Shown in pieces: positions 6,812 to 14,443 of a DNA stretch of 64,000 bases. The DNA comes from Methylobacillus flagellatus_A (GTDB lineage: Bacteria; Pseudomonadota; Gammaproteobacteria; Burkholderiales; Methylophilaceae), in NCBI RefSeq assembly GCF_031344055.1, contig NZ_JADBEN010000002.1; one strand, given 5' to 3'. How positions within the stretch are numbered: position 1 is the first letter of the stretch; every line of letters begins with the position of its first letter. The notes below the pieces were generated by a model that saw only the letters and a program-made list of their open reading frames with translations, was not told where the DNA came from and did no database searches. A program made the position numbers and the translations under genes.

Positions 6812-6839
6812 TTACGTGTAACTGGCACGTAAAGTTTTT
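6812..6839. repeat. right prophage direct repeat (putative attR)
   Basis: The 28 bases are identical to 688-715. Here the flanking base breaks the outer palindrome, leaving 7-base arms TTACGTG and CACGTAA. This is consistent with one side being the original chromosomal target and the other the phage copy. Confidence 0.8.
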
Positions 6840-6885
6840 TGGGGCCGTTTGCTGACTTACAGCAAATCGCAAACCTCCAAAACAC

Positions 6886-6907
6886 AAAAGCCCCATTCGG
6901 GACTTTT
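6886..6907. terminator. weak hairpin terminator right of the prophage
   Basis: Arms AAAAGCCCC and GGGACTTTT around the loop ATTC with one internal mismatch, followed by T residues. In the integrated state it would end the regulator transcript. Confidence 0.5.
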
Positions 6908-7032
6908 TAGATGCGATGCATAAGTTACAGGTGTGCAAAGGCCCTGGTCGATTAAAAGCATTTAGCTTAACCGGTGTCATCTAAAGGGAATGCGATGCTA
7001 AAACTAACAAACTGAAAACATATAAAGGAAAC

Positions 7033-7120
7033 TGGCGGAAGCGGTGAGATTCGAACTCACGAACCCTTGCGGGTCGCCGGTTTTCAAGACCGGTGCCTTC
7101 AACCACTCGGCCACACTTCC
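7033..7120 (-). tRNA. tRNA-Ser, anticodon UGA
   Basis: The minus strand folds as an 88-nt class II tRNA starting GGAAGTGTGGCCGAGTGG and ending in an encoded CCA. The anticodon loop reads CTTGAAA (UGA, reads UCA/UCG). The long variable arm CGACCCGCAAGGGTTCG and the TTCGAATC T-loop are typical of serine tRNA. The terminal CCA lies at 7033-7035. Confidence 0.97.
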
Positions 7121-7175
7121 GTTTTGACATCAGTCATGGTGGTGACTGAACAAAAGCCGCCATTCTATCACAAGA

Positions 7176-7709
7176 TTAATCGTCTTCCACCACCATCCCG
7201 GGGAAAAGCACGTCGGTAAAACCAAACTGGGCAAGGTCACGAATCCGCATCGGGTAGAGGATGCCGTCAAGGTGATCACATTCGTGCTGTACCACCCTTG
7301 CATGAAAGCCGCTTACCAAGCGGTCTATCGGATTTCCGTATTGGTCATAGCCAGTGTAGTGCAACCTTTGATAACGCGGTACCACGCCGCGCATGCCCGG
7401 GACGGAAAGGCACCCTTCCCAGCCATCTTCCAGTTCTTCGCCTATAGGCGTCAGCGTGGGGTTGATTAATACCGTATACGGCACTTGTTCGGCATCCGGG
7501 TATCGTGGATTGTGGCCTACGCCAAAAATCACGACCCGCAGGCTGACGCCGATTTGCGGAGCGGCTATACCGGCACCGTTCAGATGCGCCATGGTGTCCT
7601 CCATATCCTTGATCAGGGCATGGAGCTCCGGGGTATCGAATTGCTGGATGGGCTCTGCCTTTTGCAGCAGCAGAGGCTCTCCCATTTTCAACACAGGTTT
7701 AACAGGCAT
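7176..7709 (-). CDS. def: peptide deformylase (probable second copy)
   Basis: Removes the formyl group from the N-terminal methionine of new proteins. All three family motifs are present: GAGIAAPQIG, EGCLSVPG and QHECDHLDG with the metal-binding HExxH variant. The 177-residue length is normal. It overlaps the end of the nucleoside phosphorylase gene by 11 bases. The usual def gene lies beside fmt, and no fmt is seen here, so this is likely an additional paralog (inference). Confidence 0.92.
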   Translation of the reverse strand: MPVKPVLKMGEPLLLQKAEPIQQFDTPELHALIKDMEDTMAHLNGAGIAAPQIGVSLRVVIFGVGHNPRYPDAEQVPYTVLINPTLTPIGEELEDGWEGCLSVPGMRGVVPRYQRLHYTGYDQYGNPIDRLVSGFHARVVQHECDHLDGILYPMRIRDLAQFGFTDVLFPGMVVEDD

Positions 7710-8445
7710 GGCCTACCACTACCCTTTCTATCAGGTTTCGGACGCGCTGCATGGTTGCGTTAAGGACATCGCCCATGTTTTCGTATTGAATGCCATTCAC
7801 GCTACTGCCTCGCCCTGCCGCATGATTGGCCACCGGGCAGATGGCGGCATAATGCATGTCCAACTCACGCGCCAGAGCAGCTTCCGGCATGCCGGTCATG
7901 CCGACCATGGTGGCGCCGTCCTTTTCCAGGCGGTTGATTTCTGCGGCAGTTTCCAGACGGGGACCTTGTACACAGGCATAGACACCGCCATCGATAACTG
8001 ATTCATCAATATTGACCGCAGCCTCCAGGCACAGGCTGCGCAGCCTGTCGCTGTATGGCATAGTAAAATCGATATGTTTGACCGGCAGGTCGCCGCCATC
8101 ATAATAGGTATTCTTGCGTGCGTGCGTGTAGTCTATGATCTGGTCTGGCAAGGCAATCACGCCCGGATTGAGGCTTTCATGAATACCGCCGACGCTAGCG
8201 ACGGAGACAATGTCGCGCACGCCTTCGGCATGCAGCGCCCAGATATTGGCGCGATAATTGACGATATGGGGCGGAATGGTGTGCCCATGACCATGCCGGG
8301 GCAGAAAGATCACTTCATAGCCGCAAATATCCCCGTAAGTTAAGGGGCCGGAAGGTTCGCCATAGGGCGTACGAACAATCTGCCTGCGCTTGATCTTGAG
8401 GTTGGCCAGCTTGGTCAGCCCTGTACCACCAATAATACCTAGCAT
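7699..8445 (-). CDS. S-methyl-5'-thioinosine phosphorylase-like nucleoside phosphorylase
   Basis: MTAP/PNP-superfamily enzyme that cleaves a purine nucleoside with phosphate. The 248-residue protein has the N-terminal GGTGL phosphate loop, the RHGHGHTIPPH block and VGMTGMPEAALAREL (residues 181-195). Where adenine-specific MTA phosphorylases carry the TDYD aspartates, this one reads PVANHAAG with Asn at about 207. That points to a 6-oxopurine substrate such as methylthioinosine in methionine salvage. The ATG at 8443-8445 is chosen because of the GGAG just upstream. An MTA deaminase would be needed elsewhere in the genome. Confidence 0.8.
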   Translation of the reverse strand: MLGIIGGTGLTKLANLKIKRRQIVRTPYGEPSGPLTYGDICGYEVIFLPRHGHGHTIPPHIVNYRANIWALHAEGVRDIVSVASVGGIHESLNPGVIALPDQIIDYTHARKNTYYDGGDLPVKHIDFTMPYSDRLRSLCLEAAVNIDESVIDGGVYACVQGPRLETAAEINRLEKDGATMVGMTGMPEAALARELDMHYAAICPVANHAAGRGSSVNGIQYENMGDVLNATMQRVRNLIERVVVGHAC

Positions 8446-8523
8446 GAAAACTCCACAATGACGGATTGGCACATTGTAGCGTAACAATCTTCACTTGCCA
8501 CAAAGCGCGATAACTGGCGTTTT

Positions 8524-9399
8524 ATGGCATACTTTATGCCGCTTATGACCACATCAGACCAAGCCACTATCCAGCAGAGCATGGCGCTTGCCAAAGCCCA
8601 TTATGAAAATTTTCCTGTCGCCTCTGTTCTCCTGCCCAAGGATTTGCGCGCACCCGTTGGCTTGATCTACGCCTTTGCCCGCCAGGCCGACGACTTTGCC
8701 GACGAAGGCGAGCTGCTGCCGGAGGAAAGGTTGGCGCTGCTCGACGGCTTTCGCTCGCAACTCGATCAAATCAGGGACGGTGTAACGCCCGACACGCCTT
8801 TGTTCCAGGCATTGCAAGCCATGATCAAGGAGCGCGGCTTGCCGCTGGCGCCGTTTTACGACCTGCTTTCCGCATTCAGCCAGGATGTGGTCAAGGCCCG
8901 CTACGCCAATTTCGGCGAGGTCATCGACTATTGCCGCCGTTCGGCCAACCCGGTCGGGCGGCTGATGCTGCATCTATACAAGGCGGCCACGCCGCGCAAC
9001 ATTGCCTTGTCGGATGCGATCTGCACCTCGCTGCAGCTCATCAACTTCCTGCAGGATGTCGAAATCGACTATCGCAAGGACCGCATCTACCTGCCGCTGG
9101 ACGAACTGCAGAAATACAAGGTCTCCGAGCAGCAGATTGCCGATAAAAACAGCCAGGGCACATGGGCCCTGTTGATGGAATTCCAGGTCAACCGCACGCG
9201 CAAGCTGCTGCAATCCGGGGCGCCGCTCGGGCTGGCCCTGCCCGGCCGCATCGGGCTGGAAATGCGCATGATCATTGCGGGGGGCGAACGCATCCTGCGA
9301 AAGCTCCATCATGTACGCGGCAATGTTTTCAACCAGCGCCCGGTTCTCAAGCCGGCGGACTGGGTTTATATGCTGTACCGTGCGGTGAGGAAAAAATGA
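8524..9399 (+). CDS. hpnC: squalene synthase HpnC (hydroxysqualene-forming)
   Basis: Second enzyme of the bacterial three-step squalene route. It converts presqualene diphosphate to hydroxysqualene. The 291-residue trans-isoprenyl synthase has the first aspartate motif in YAFARQADDFADEGE and the second in INFLQDVEIDYRKDR. The start could instead be the ATG at 8545. A perfect GGCATA-ctt-TATGCC palindrome at 8526-8540 covers the first codons, and a downstream start would free it as an operator. The gene is coupled to hpnD by an ATGA overlap. Confidence 0.92.
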   Translation: MAYFMPLMTTSDQATIQQSMALAKAHYENFPVASVLLPKDLRAPVGLIYAFARQADDFADEGELLPEERLALLDGFRSQLDQIRDGVTPDTPLFQALQAMIKERGLPLAPFYDLLSAFSQDVVKARYANFGEVIDYCRRSANPVGRLMLHLYKAATPRNIALSDAICTSLQLINFLQDVEIDYRKDRIYLPLDELQKYKVSEQQIADKNSQGTWALLMEFQVNRTRKLLQSGAPLGLALPGRIGLEMRMIIAGGERILRKLHHVRGNVFNQRPVLKPADWVYMLYRAVRKK

Positions 9400-10232
9400 G
9401 TCCGCAAGAATATTGCCAGAAGAAGGCCGCAGCCAGCGGCTCCAGTTTCTACTACAGCTTCCTGTTCCTTCCGAAGCCCAAGCGGGAGGCCATCACTGCC
9501 CTGTATGCCTTTTGCCGGGAAGTGGATGATATCGCGGATGAGGTCCAGGATATCAACGTCGCGCAGACCAAGCTCAACTGGTGGCGCGGCGAAATCATCA
9601 ATCTTTTCGAGGGCAGGCCGCAGCACCCGGTCACCCTTGCCTTGCAGGTCCCGGTGACGGAGCTCAAGCTCAAGCAGCAGCACTTCCTGGACATCATCGA
9701 CGGCATGCAGATGGACCTGGAGCAAAACCGCTACCGCGACTTTGCCGAGCTCGAGCTTTATTGCTACCGCGTTGCCAGCGTGGTCGGCCTGCTCTCGGCC
9801 TCCATTTTTGGCTACAGCAACCCGCAAACCCTGCAATATGCGCTGGACCTGGGCATGGCCTTCCAGTTGACCAACATCACGCGCGATGTCGGCGAAGACG
9901 CCCGCAGGGGCCGGATTTACCTGCCGCTGGACGAAGCCGCCCGTTTCGGCGTCAGTGAACAGGATATTCTGCAGGGCAGGCCCTCCGACAATATGCGGCA
10001 ATTGCTGGAATTCCAGGCCGAACGCGCTGAACGCTATTACGACAAGGCGCTTGCCGAGCTGCCTCTGGAAGACCGCAAGCTCCAGCGCACCGGCCTCATC
10101 ATGTCGGCGATCTACCGCACTCTGCTCAAGGAAATCAAGGCGGACGATATCCAGGTGGTGCTGAACGCGCGCGTATCCCTCACCCCTATCCGCAAACTCT
10201 GGCTTGCCTGGCTGACATGGGTTCGCAATTAA
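9396..10232 (+). CDS. hpnD: presqualene diphosphate synthase HpnD
   Basis: Condenses two farnesyl diphosphates to presqualene diphosphate. The 278-residue protein starts MSPQEYCQKKAAASGSSFYY and contains YAFCREVDDIADE and TNITRDVGEDARRGRIYLP, the two aspartate-rich motifs. The ATG at 9396 overlaps the hpnC stop. A longer in-frame extension into hpnC is rejected. It is the middle gene of hpnCDE. Confidence 0.93.
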   Translation: MSPQEYCQKKAAASGSSFYYSFLFLPKPKREAITALYAFCREVDDIADEVQDINVAQTKLNWWRGEIINLFEGRPQHPVTLALQVPVTELKLKQQHFLDIIDGMQMDLEQNRYRDFAELELYCYRVASVVGLLSASIFGYSNPQTLQYALDLGMAFQLTNITRDVGEDARRGRIYLPLDEAARFGVSEQDILQGRPSDNMRQLLEFQAERAERYYDKALAELPLEDRKLQRTGLIMSAIYRTLLKEIKADDIQVVLNARVSLTPIRKLWLAWLTWVRN

Positions 10233-11545
10233 CGCCGCATGTCGCGGTGATCGGCGGCGGCTGCGCCGGGCTGGCGACAGCCGTTCGGCTCACGCAAGCC
10301 GGCATCAGGACCAGCTTGTTCGACTCCAGCCACCAACTGGGCGGGCGCGCGCGGGGCATAGACTGGCAAGGCCTCACGCTGGACAACGGACAACATATCC
10401 TGCTTGGCGCCTACTCACAGACATTACGGTTTTTGCAGACATGCGGCGCGGATATCGATACCGGTTTGCTGCGCTTGCCGCTCAAGCTGGAAATACCAGG
10501 CAAGTTTTCGCTTGAAAGCCAGGCTGCCCTGCCGGCGCCATTGCATATCCTGGTTGGCCTGCTGCAAGCGCAAGGCCTCAGCCTGAGCGAGCGCCTGGCT
10601 GCCGTGCGCTTCATGGCCGGCCTGCGGCTCAAGCAATTTCGCCTGGCAAAGGACGTTCCATTGCAACGGCTGCTGGCAAGCCAGCCTCCCCGGCTCACCG
10701 CCATGCTGTGGGAGCCCCTCTGCCTTGCGGCCCTGAATACCCCGATTGCCACGGCAAGCGCACAAACATTCCTCAATGTGCTGCGGGACAGTTTCGCGCA
10801 CAAGAAATCCGACAGCGATTTGCTCCTTCCGCGCGCCGATCTCTCGGCCCTGCTTGCCGAACCCGCGGCCACCTTCATCGAAGCGCATGGAGGCAGAGTC
10901 AGCCTCAATACGCCAATAGAAAGCCTGCATACGCTGGAACATGGAGTAAGGTTGAAGCTGAAGGATGCAATGCAGGATTTCAGCCATGCGGTGATCGCCG
11001 CCTCCCCCTTCCGCGTCGCCGCATTGCTGCCTTCGCTGCAAGGCATGGAGGATGTCGTTGCCAGCTGCCAGTCGTTGCAATACCAGCCCATTTATACCGT
11101 CTACCTGCAATACCCTCACGAAACAGTGTTGCCGCAAGCCATGCATGGCCTGGCCGGCCAATTCGGCCAATGGGTGTTTGACCGTGGACAGCTTTATGGG
11201 CAACCAGGCCTGCTCGCCATTGTCATCAGTGCCGAAGGCAAGCACCAGGCATTGACGCAATCCGACCTCGCCATCAAGATACACCAGGAGCTGCAAGCCG
11301 TTTTTCCGGCTATGCTGAAGGCAGCGCCGCTCTGGCATAAAGTCGTCGCGGAAAAACGCGCGACCTTTGCCTGCACGGCGGGGCTGGATCGCCCGGGCCA
11401 AACCACTCCGCATCCGCGCATACAGCTGGCCGGGGATTATGTCGGCTCCGGAAGCCCTTTATTGGACTATCCCGCCACCATAGAAGGCGCGGTCAGGAGC
11501 GGTTTCCAGGCGGCTGAAAATATTATTAAATCACATCAAGTATAA
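10217..11545 (+). CDS. hpnE: hydroxysqualene dehydroxylase HpnE
   Basis: FAD-dependent amine-oxidase-like enzyme that reduces hydroxysqualene to squalene. The 442-residue protein has the dinucleotide-binding motif VAVIGGGCAGLATA near the N-terminus, the GGRARG motif, and a C-terminal FAD contact region (IQLAGDYVGSGSPLLDYPAT). It overlaps hpnD by 16 bases, so the three genes form one operon. Squalene is the precursor of hopanoids. No squalene-hopene cyclase gene lies in this window. Confidence 0.93.
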   Translation: MGSQLTPHVAVIGGGCAGLATAVRLTQAGIRTSLFDSSHQLGGRARGIDWQGLTLDNGQHILLGAYSQTLRFLQTCGADIDTGLLRLPLKLEIPGKFSLESQAALPAPLHILVGLLQAQGLSLSERLAAVRFMAGLRLKQFRLAKDVPLQRLLASQPPRLTAMLWEPLCLAALNTPIATASAQTFLNVLRDSFAHKKSDSDLLLPRADLSALLAEPAATFIEAHGGRVSLNTPIESLHTLEHGVRLKLKDAMQDFSHAVIAASPFRVAALLPSLQGMEDVVASCQSLQYQPIYTVYLQYPHETVLPQAMHGLAGQFGQWVFDRGQLYGQPGLLAIVISAEGKHQALTQSDLAIKIHQELQAVFPAMLKAAPLWHKVVAEKRATFACTAGLDRPGQTTPHPRIQLAGDYVGSGSPLLDYPATIEGAVRSGFQAAENIIKSHQV

Positions 11546-11556
11546 ATTTTAATATT

Positions 11557-11967
11557 ATGATAATAAATGATATTTATGACTTCATTCTCCACTGGGGAAT
11601 CATGAGCCTGTCCTTATGGGTCGCCAGCCTGATCTTCCCCGGAATCAAGTTTTCCTCGCGGCTTTCGCTGTTGATCTCCGCCCTGGCCCTGGGTTTCGTC
11701 AACGCCGTCATCCGCCCTTTGCTGCTGGTGCTCACCTTTCCATTGACCTTGGTGACATTCGGCTTTTTCGCACTGGTCGTCAACGCCTTGATGATCATGC
11801 TGGTTGCCAAGCTGATTAAAGGGTTCGAACTCTCCGGCTTCTGGACTGCATTCTTCGCCAGCATCTTCATTGCAGTGCTGGGCTTCTTGATCGAATGGAT
11901 ACTGCCGAGCCAGGGAGTCGCCCTGATGACGCCCATCAACAGCAACCCGGATACCATCTCGATCTAA
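11557..11967 (+). CDS. YvlD/phage-holin superfamily IV membrane protein
   Basis: The 136-residue protein has four hydrophobic helices with the FVNAVIRPLLLVLTFPLTLVT-type loop of the YvlD / 4-TMS phage-holin family. Despite the family name it is a widespread chromosomal inner-membrane protein, and no phage genes are nearby. It starts 11 bases after hpnE and probably shares its transcript. A link to hopanoid membranes is possible but only suggested by position. Confidence 0.8.
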   Translation: MIINDIYDFILHWGIMSLSLWVASLIFPGIKFSSRLSLLISALALGFVNAVIRPLLLVLTFPLTLVTFGFFALVVNALMIMLVAKLIKGFELSGFWTAFFASIFIAVLGFLIEWILPSQGVALMTPINSNPDTISI

Positions 11968-12086
11968 TGGCCTTGCATTCAAATCCCCCTGGGCGGCGGA
12001 TTCTCGCCCCCATGGTTATTTGATATGCTTGAGCGATAGAAAAAGCCAGCCTACTCCCAACTTCAAAAAAGCAAAGAGCACACACC

Positions 12087-13544
12087 TTGCGCATCCTTTT
12101 TGTTAGTTCCGAAGCCTACCCCTTGATCAAGACAGGCGGCCTCGCCGACGTCAGCGGCTCTTTGCCTGCCGCCATTCGCGACCTTGGCATCGACATCCGC
12201 ATATTGCTCCCAGGCTATCCGGCCGTATTGGCAAAGCTGCAAGACAAGCGCCTGGTCACGCCAATCCATGGACTGCCGGAAGTCGGCAGCATCAACCTGC
12301 TGGCAGGCAAGATGCCGGATACCGGCGTCGATGTCATGGTGATTGAAAACGACCAGCTGTTCGACAGGCCCGGCGGCCCGTATAACGACAGCCAAGGCAA
12401 CGACTGGAACGATAACGCCCTGCGCTTCGGCATCCTGTCCAAGGTGGGCGCCATCTTGAGCAGCCAGCACTCGCCATTGCGCGACTGGATACCCGACGTT
12501 GTGCACTGCAACGACTGGCAAAGCGGCCTGACTCCCGCATTCCTGCACCACTCGGGCATTCCCCATGCCAAATCCGTCATCAGCATCCACAACCTGGCAT
12601 TCCAGGGCAATTTCGCTCCTGAATGGGTGCAGCGCCTGGGCTTGCCCGCCCATAGCTACCAGGTGGACGGCGTGGAGTATTACGGCCAGATGTCCTTTCT
12701 CAAGGCCGGGGTCTACTATGCCGACAGCATCACCACCGTCAGCCCGACTTATGCGCGCGAAATCCAGACTGAGCAATACGGCTTCGGCATGCAGGGGCTG
12801 TTGGCAACGCGCAGCCACGAGATTCACGGCATATTGAACGGGATTGAAACCCAGGAGTGGAATCCGGCCACCGATCCTTACCTGGCCAAGACCTATAACC
12901 TGGAACACCTTGCCGACAAGAAGATCGTCAAGAAAGCGCTCCAGGTGCAATTGGGGCTGGAAGCCGCACCGCACAAGCCATTGCTCGGCGTCGTCAGCAG
13001 GCTGACGCACCAGAAAGGCCTGGATATATTCCTGGCCGTGGCGGAAAAACTGCTGGCAAGACACTGCCAGATCGCCGTGCTCGGCAATGGCGAAGCGCAG
13101 ATGGAAAACGGATTCAAGGAGCTGGCGAAGCGACATCCGCGCCAGGTGAGCGTGACGATCGGCTACAAGGAGCCGTTGTCGCACCAGATCATGGCCGGCG
13201 CCGACATGTTCATCATGCCGTCGCGTTTCGAGCCATGCGGGCTCAACCAGATGTATGGGCTGCGCTACGGCACCCCACCGGTCGTGACCCGCACTGGCGG
13301 CCTCGCCGACTCAGTCAGGGACAGCAACAGCAGCACGATGAAGAACAACACCGCGACGGGATTCGTGCTGGAATCTGCGGAGCCCCAGCAGTTGTTGAAT
13401 GCAGTGGAGCGCGCCCTCGTCTACTACCATGACCCCAGAGCATGGCGCAGAATCCAGCGCAACGGCATGCGCCGAGACCTGAGTTGGGCCGGCAGCGCAA
13501 AGCTCTACCTGGACTTGTACCAAAGCCTTGCCCATCAGCGCTGA
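12087..13544 (+). CDS. glgA: glycogen synthase (ADP-glucose type)
   Basis: GT5 glycosyltransferase that extends alpha-1,4-glucan from ADP-glucose. The 485-residue protein begins at a TTG (12087-12089), giving MRILFVSSEAYPLIKTGGLADV, which matches the family N-terminus including the KTGGL substrate motif. The C-terminal domain has PSRFEPCGLNQMYGLRYGT and TGGLADSV. No ATG is placed correctly. No other glycogen genes (glgB, glgC, glgP) are adjacent, so it stands as a single-gene unit. Confidence 0.95.
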   Translation: MRILFVSSEAYPLIKTGGLADVSGSLPAAIRDLGIDIRILLPGYPAVLAKLQDKRLVTPIHGLPEVGSINLLAGKMPDTGVDVMVIENDQLFDRPGGPYNDSQGNDWNDNALRFGILSKVGAILSSQHSPLRDWIPDVVHCNDWQSGLTPAFLHHSGIPHAKSVISIHNLAFQGNFAPEWVQRLGLPAHSYQVDGVEYYGQMSFLKAGVYYADSITTVSPTYAREIQTEQYGFGMQGLLATRSHEIHGILNGIETQEWNPATDPYLAKTYNLEHLADKKIVKKALQVQLGLEAAPHKPLLGVVSRLTHQKGLDIFLAVAEKLLARHCQIAVLGNGEAQMENGFKELAKRHPRQVSVTIGYKEPLSHQIMAGADMFIMPSRFEPCGLNQMYGLRYGTPPVVTRTGGLADSVRDSNSSTMKNNTATGFVLESAEPQQLLNAVERALVYYHDPRAWRRIQRNGMRRDLSWAGSAKLYLDLYQSLAHQR

Positions 13545-13584
13545 CCAACCTGTTTTTTAATTCAGGCCGCGCAAATACCCACAA

Positions 13585-13620
13585 TTAGCAAACTGTTACA
13601 ACTATTTAACAGTTTGCTAA
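13585..13620. repeat. perfect 14-bp inverted repeat
   Basis: Arms TTAGCAAACTGTTA (13585-13598) and TAACAGTTTGCTAA (13607-13620) flank the 8-base spacer CAACTATT, 41 bases after the glgA stop. There is no T-run, so it is not a standard terminator. It could be an RNA-stabilising 3' hairpin or a DNA site for a dimeric protein. Confidence 0.75.
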
Positions 13621-13675
13621 CCATTTCGCCTGTCCCGGCAATAATTCAGCAACACTTCCGCCCTAATATGCTACC

Positions 13676-13775
13676 TAACGCAGAGTAAATGGCAGCAATG
13701 CTTTTTATATGCGAGCTTTCTCCAAAGCTATACTTCTCCTCCCTTAGCGGGTGCGCCTGACGCACCCCTTTTTTT
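13676..13775 (+). ncRNA. candidate small RNA with an anti-Shine-Dalgarno stretch
   Basis: A strong Rho-independent terminator ends a 205-base stretch with no ORF. Just before the hairpin lies CTTCTCCTCCCTT (13733-13745), complementary to ribosome-binding sites. This is a common layout for Hfq-type or anti-SD regulatory RNAs. A -10-like TAATAT lies at 13664-13669, giving the approximate 5' end, but no clear -35 is visible. It could instead be the 3' UTR of glgA. Boundaries are estimated. Confidence 0.3.
13749..13775 (+). terminator. Rho-independent terminator
   Basis: Stem GGGTGCG/CGCACCC around the loop CCTGA, followed by a seven-T run on the plus strand. It lies between glgA and the convergent orn. 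Confidence 0.9.
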
Positions 13776-13792
13776 GCCTGTTATTCCTGACG

Positions 13793-14341
13793 TTACTCCA
13801 TGCGGATGAAGTGTTCGCGGTAATACTTGAGCTCGTCGATCGATTCGTAAATATCTGCCAGCGCCTCATGCTTGCTGCTTTTCTTGAAGCCTGCAATCAG
13901 GGCCGGGCGCCAGCGCCTTGCCAGCTCCTTGAACACGCTGACATCCAGGTTGCGGTAGTGGAAGTACGCCTCAAGTTCAGGCATGTAGCGCGCCATGAAG
14001 CGCCTGTCCTGACAGATGGAGTTGCCGCACATTGGGGATTTCCCCGCCGGTACGAATTCCTTGAGGAATTCGATCATCTGTTGCGTAGCCGCGGCTTCGT
14101 CAAGGGTGGAAGCCTTTACCTTGTCGATCAGGCCGGAACGCCCGTGCGTTCCCTTGTTCCAGGCGTCCATGCCGTCCAGCACGGCATCGGATTGATGAAT
14201 CACCAGCACCGGGGATTCACCCAGTACATTCAGTTCGGCGTCGGTCACGACGGCAGCCAATTCCAAAATACGGTCGCTGTCTGGCTGCAAGCCGCTCATT
14301 TCCATATCCAGCCAGATGAGGTTGTCGTTGTGTTGTGACAT
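13793..14341 (-). CDS. orn: oligoribonuclease
   Basis: DEDD-family 3'-5' exonuclease that degrades 2-5 nt RNAs and pGpG to mononucleotides. The 182-residue protein (start MSQHNDNLIWLDMEMSGL) has ExoI DMEMSGL, ExoII GNSICQDRRFM and ExoIII KHEALADIYES. The ATG at 14339-14341 has a GGAAA ribosome site and fits the family length. Upstream in-frame starts would add 4-17 atypical residues. pGpG removal may link it to the c-di-GMP enzyme at 25957-27828. Confidence 0.93.
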   Translation of the reverse strand: MSQHNDNLIWLDMEMSGLQPDSDRILELAAVVTDAELNVLGESPVLVIHQSDAVLDGMDAWNKGTHGRSGLIDKVKASTLDEAAATQQMIEFLKEFVPAGKSPMCGNSICQDRRFMARYMPELEAYFHYRNLDVSVFKELARRWRPALIAGFKKSSKHEALADIYESIDELKYYREHFIRME

Positions 14342-14443
14342 AATGATTTCCATTAAAATGTGCGCGGATGTAAAGAAAGGTGAACCTTCCACCCTATTCT
14401 TGCTTCAAAATAAACATAATATTTTAACTGATAAATAAGCAAA

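Larger units (their letters stand above)
688..6839. mobile_element. filamentous phage (inovirus) prophage, about 6.1 kb
   Basis: The interval is bounded by exact 28-bp direct repeats and carries a complete inovirus-like module. It contains an ssDNA-binding protein, a pII/X-type replication initiator, a pVIII-like major coat, small membrane proteins, a TspB/pIII-like adhesin, a DUF2523 minor coat protein and Zot/pI, all on the minus strand. A divergent helix-turn-helix regulator sits at the right end. The repeat-to-repeat period is 6124 bp, the usual size of a filamentous phage genome. No integrase, transposase or pIV secretin gene is present. Integration by host recombinases and export through a host secretin are therefore inferred. 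All coding frames look intact, so the element may be active. Confidence 0.93.
6768..7032. other. intergenic region between the prophage regulator and tRNA-Ser
   Basis: It contains the right prophage repeat (6812-6839) and a weak hairpin terminator at 6886-6907. No open frame of note lies between the repeat and the tRNA. The repeat lies about 190 bp downstream of the tRNA 3' end, so the element is not integrated in the tRNA itself. Confidence 0.6.

Noticed and set aside
6812..7120. Prophage integration into the tRNA-Ser gene
   Set aside because: The right repeat is about 190 bp away from the tRNA 3' end and shares no sequence with it. The tRNA is complete.
11557..11967. Second prophage indicated by a holin
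   Set aside because: The family name is misleading. The protein is of the chromosomal YvlD type and no phage genes surround it.
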